Assembly (NCBI GenBank): GCA_947174635.1
Contig: CAMWJS010000023.1
Location: 1 to 34,227, forward strand
DNA length: 34,227 bases
Direction: 5' to 3'
Source of the DNA: an uncultured Muribaculaceae bacterium
GTDB lineage: Bacteria; Bacteroidota; Bacteroidia; Bacteroidales; Muribaculaceae
The notes beneath the pieces were generated by a model that had not been told where the DNA came from, did not search any database, and worked only from the letters and a program-made list of their open reading frames with translations. Below are positions 34,032 to 34,227 of this stretch, in pieces. The position numbers were made by a program, and so were the translations under genes. Numbering within the stretch: position 1 is the first letter of the stretch; each line of letters opens with the position of its first letter.

Positions 34032-34114
34032 TGTAGGGACGCACGGCTCGTGCGTCCGCGCGTAACATCTGATAATCAAACCGTTGGCGGACGCACGAGC
34101 CGTGCGTCCCTACA
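34032..34114. repeat. Nested palindromic intergenic repeat
   Basis: The 28-bp arms at 34032-34059 and 34087-34114 are exact complements. Each arm is itself a hairpin (GGACGCACG-GCT-CGTGCGTCC). The right arm's end, GCGTCCCTACATTTTGG, is nearly identical to 10456-10472. The structure could form one long or two short hairpins. It looks like a multi-copy repeat rather than a terminator. Confidence 0.75.
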
Positions 34115-34185
34115 TTTTGGGTGCATCATCCGGGGTTATCACACCCCCTCCCCACAGAGAGCCGGAGGCTCGGTGTTGTGATTAA

Positions 34186-34223
34186 CCGGGGTTCGCAGAT
34201 CGCGGAGCGAGCGGAGACCCCGG
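34186..34223. repeat. Partial GC-rich inverted repeat at the window end
   Basis: CCGGGGT (34186-34192) and ACCCCGG (34217-34223) flank a segment rich in CGC/GCG. A small hairpin GAGCC-GGA-GGCTC (34159-34171) lies just before. It is non-coding within the window and may continue beyond it. Confidence 0.4.
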
Positions 34224-34227
34224 CATC

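Noticed and set aside
1-34227. CRISPR array, prophage or intact insertion sequence
   Set aside because: No regularly spaced repeats, phage structural genes, transposase or integrase were seen on either strand.

Overview
The window looks like chromosomal DNA of a gut Bacteroidales bacterium, most plausibly a Muribaculaceae-type genome. The evidence is two SusC/SusD outer-membrane pairs, lipoproteins with acidic residues just after the lipid-bearing cysteine, a T9SS-like C-terminal tail, a GH95 fucosidase-type enzyme, and many promoters fitting the Bacteroidetes form TTTG-N19/20-TAnnTTTG. The family-level placement is inference. I see no rRNA, CRISPR array, transposase or intact integrase.

Layout. 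1-3.4 kb: an intergenic palindrome, a Sir2 deacylase on the minus strand, a short element with terminal inverted repeats abutting its start codon, then a manC-ruvB operon with a clean promoter. 3.6-7.7 kb: housekeeping genes, namely a MATE exporter, a TPR membrane protein, cytidine deaminase, a small Pro/Gly-rich lipoprotein, and the rplU-rpmA operon with a structured leader. 8.0-9.7 kb: tRNA-Leu(CAA) followed by a visibly AT-rich insert with an unidentified broken reading frame and a Fic-domain protein preceded by operator-like repeats. 9.8-12.2 kb: a Crp/Fnr-type regulator, tRNA-Gln(TTG), and an rnpA-yidD-TatD cluster.

12.3-30.7 kb: the main accessory locus. A seven-gene minus-strand operon reads FAS1 lipoprotein, SusC, SusD, FAS1 lipoprotein, FAS1 lipoprotein, SusC, SusD. 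It closes with a strong terminator and is followed by a separately expressed secreted VCBS/FG-GAP protein. The VCBS gene shares an upstream sequence block with the operon, suggesting co-regulation. No glycosidase, protease or dedicated regulator lies inside the operon. I read it as two TonB-dependent import modules whose usual SusE/F-type surface binding proteins are replaced by fasciclin-domain lipoproteins. The ligand is unknown. This is the best candidate for a poorly described system.

31.3-34.2 kb: a secreted GH95 enzyme transcribed divergently from the operon, its terminator, a pair of identical palindromic operator-like sites with no gene beside them, and further large palindromic intergenic repeats.

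Other intergenic stretches longer than about 300 bases: 908-1287 holds the inverted-repeat element and the manC promoter; 7706-8060 holds the rplU leader and promoter plus GC-rich repeats and the tRNA-Leu promoter; 30724-31312 holds the divergent control region of the operon and the GH95 gene; 33731-34227 holds a terminator, the operator pair and repeats.
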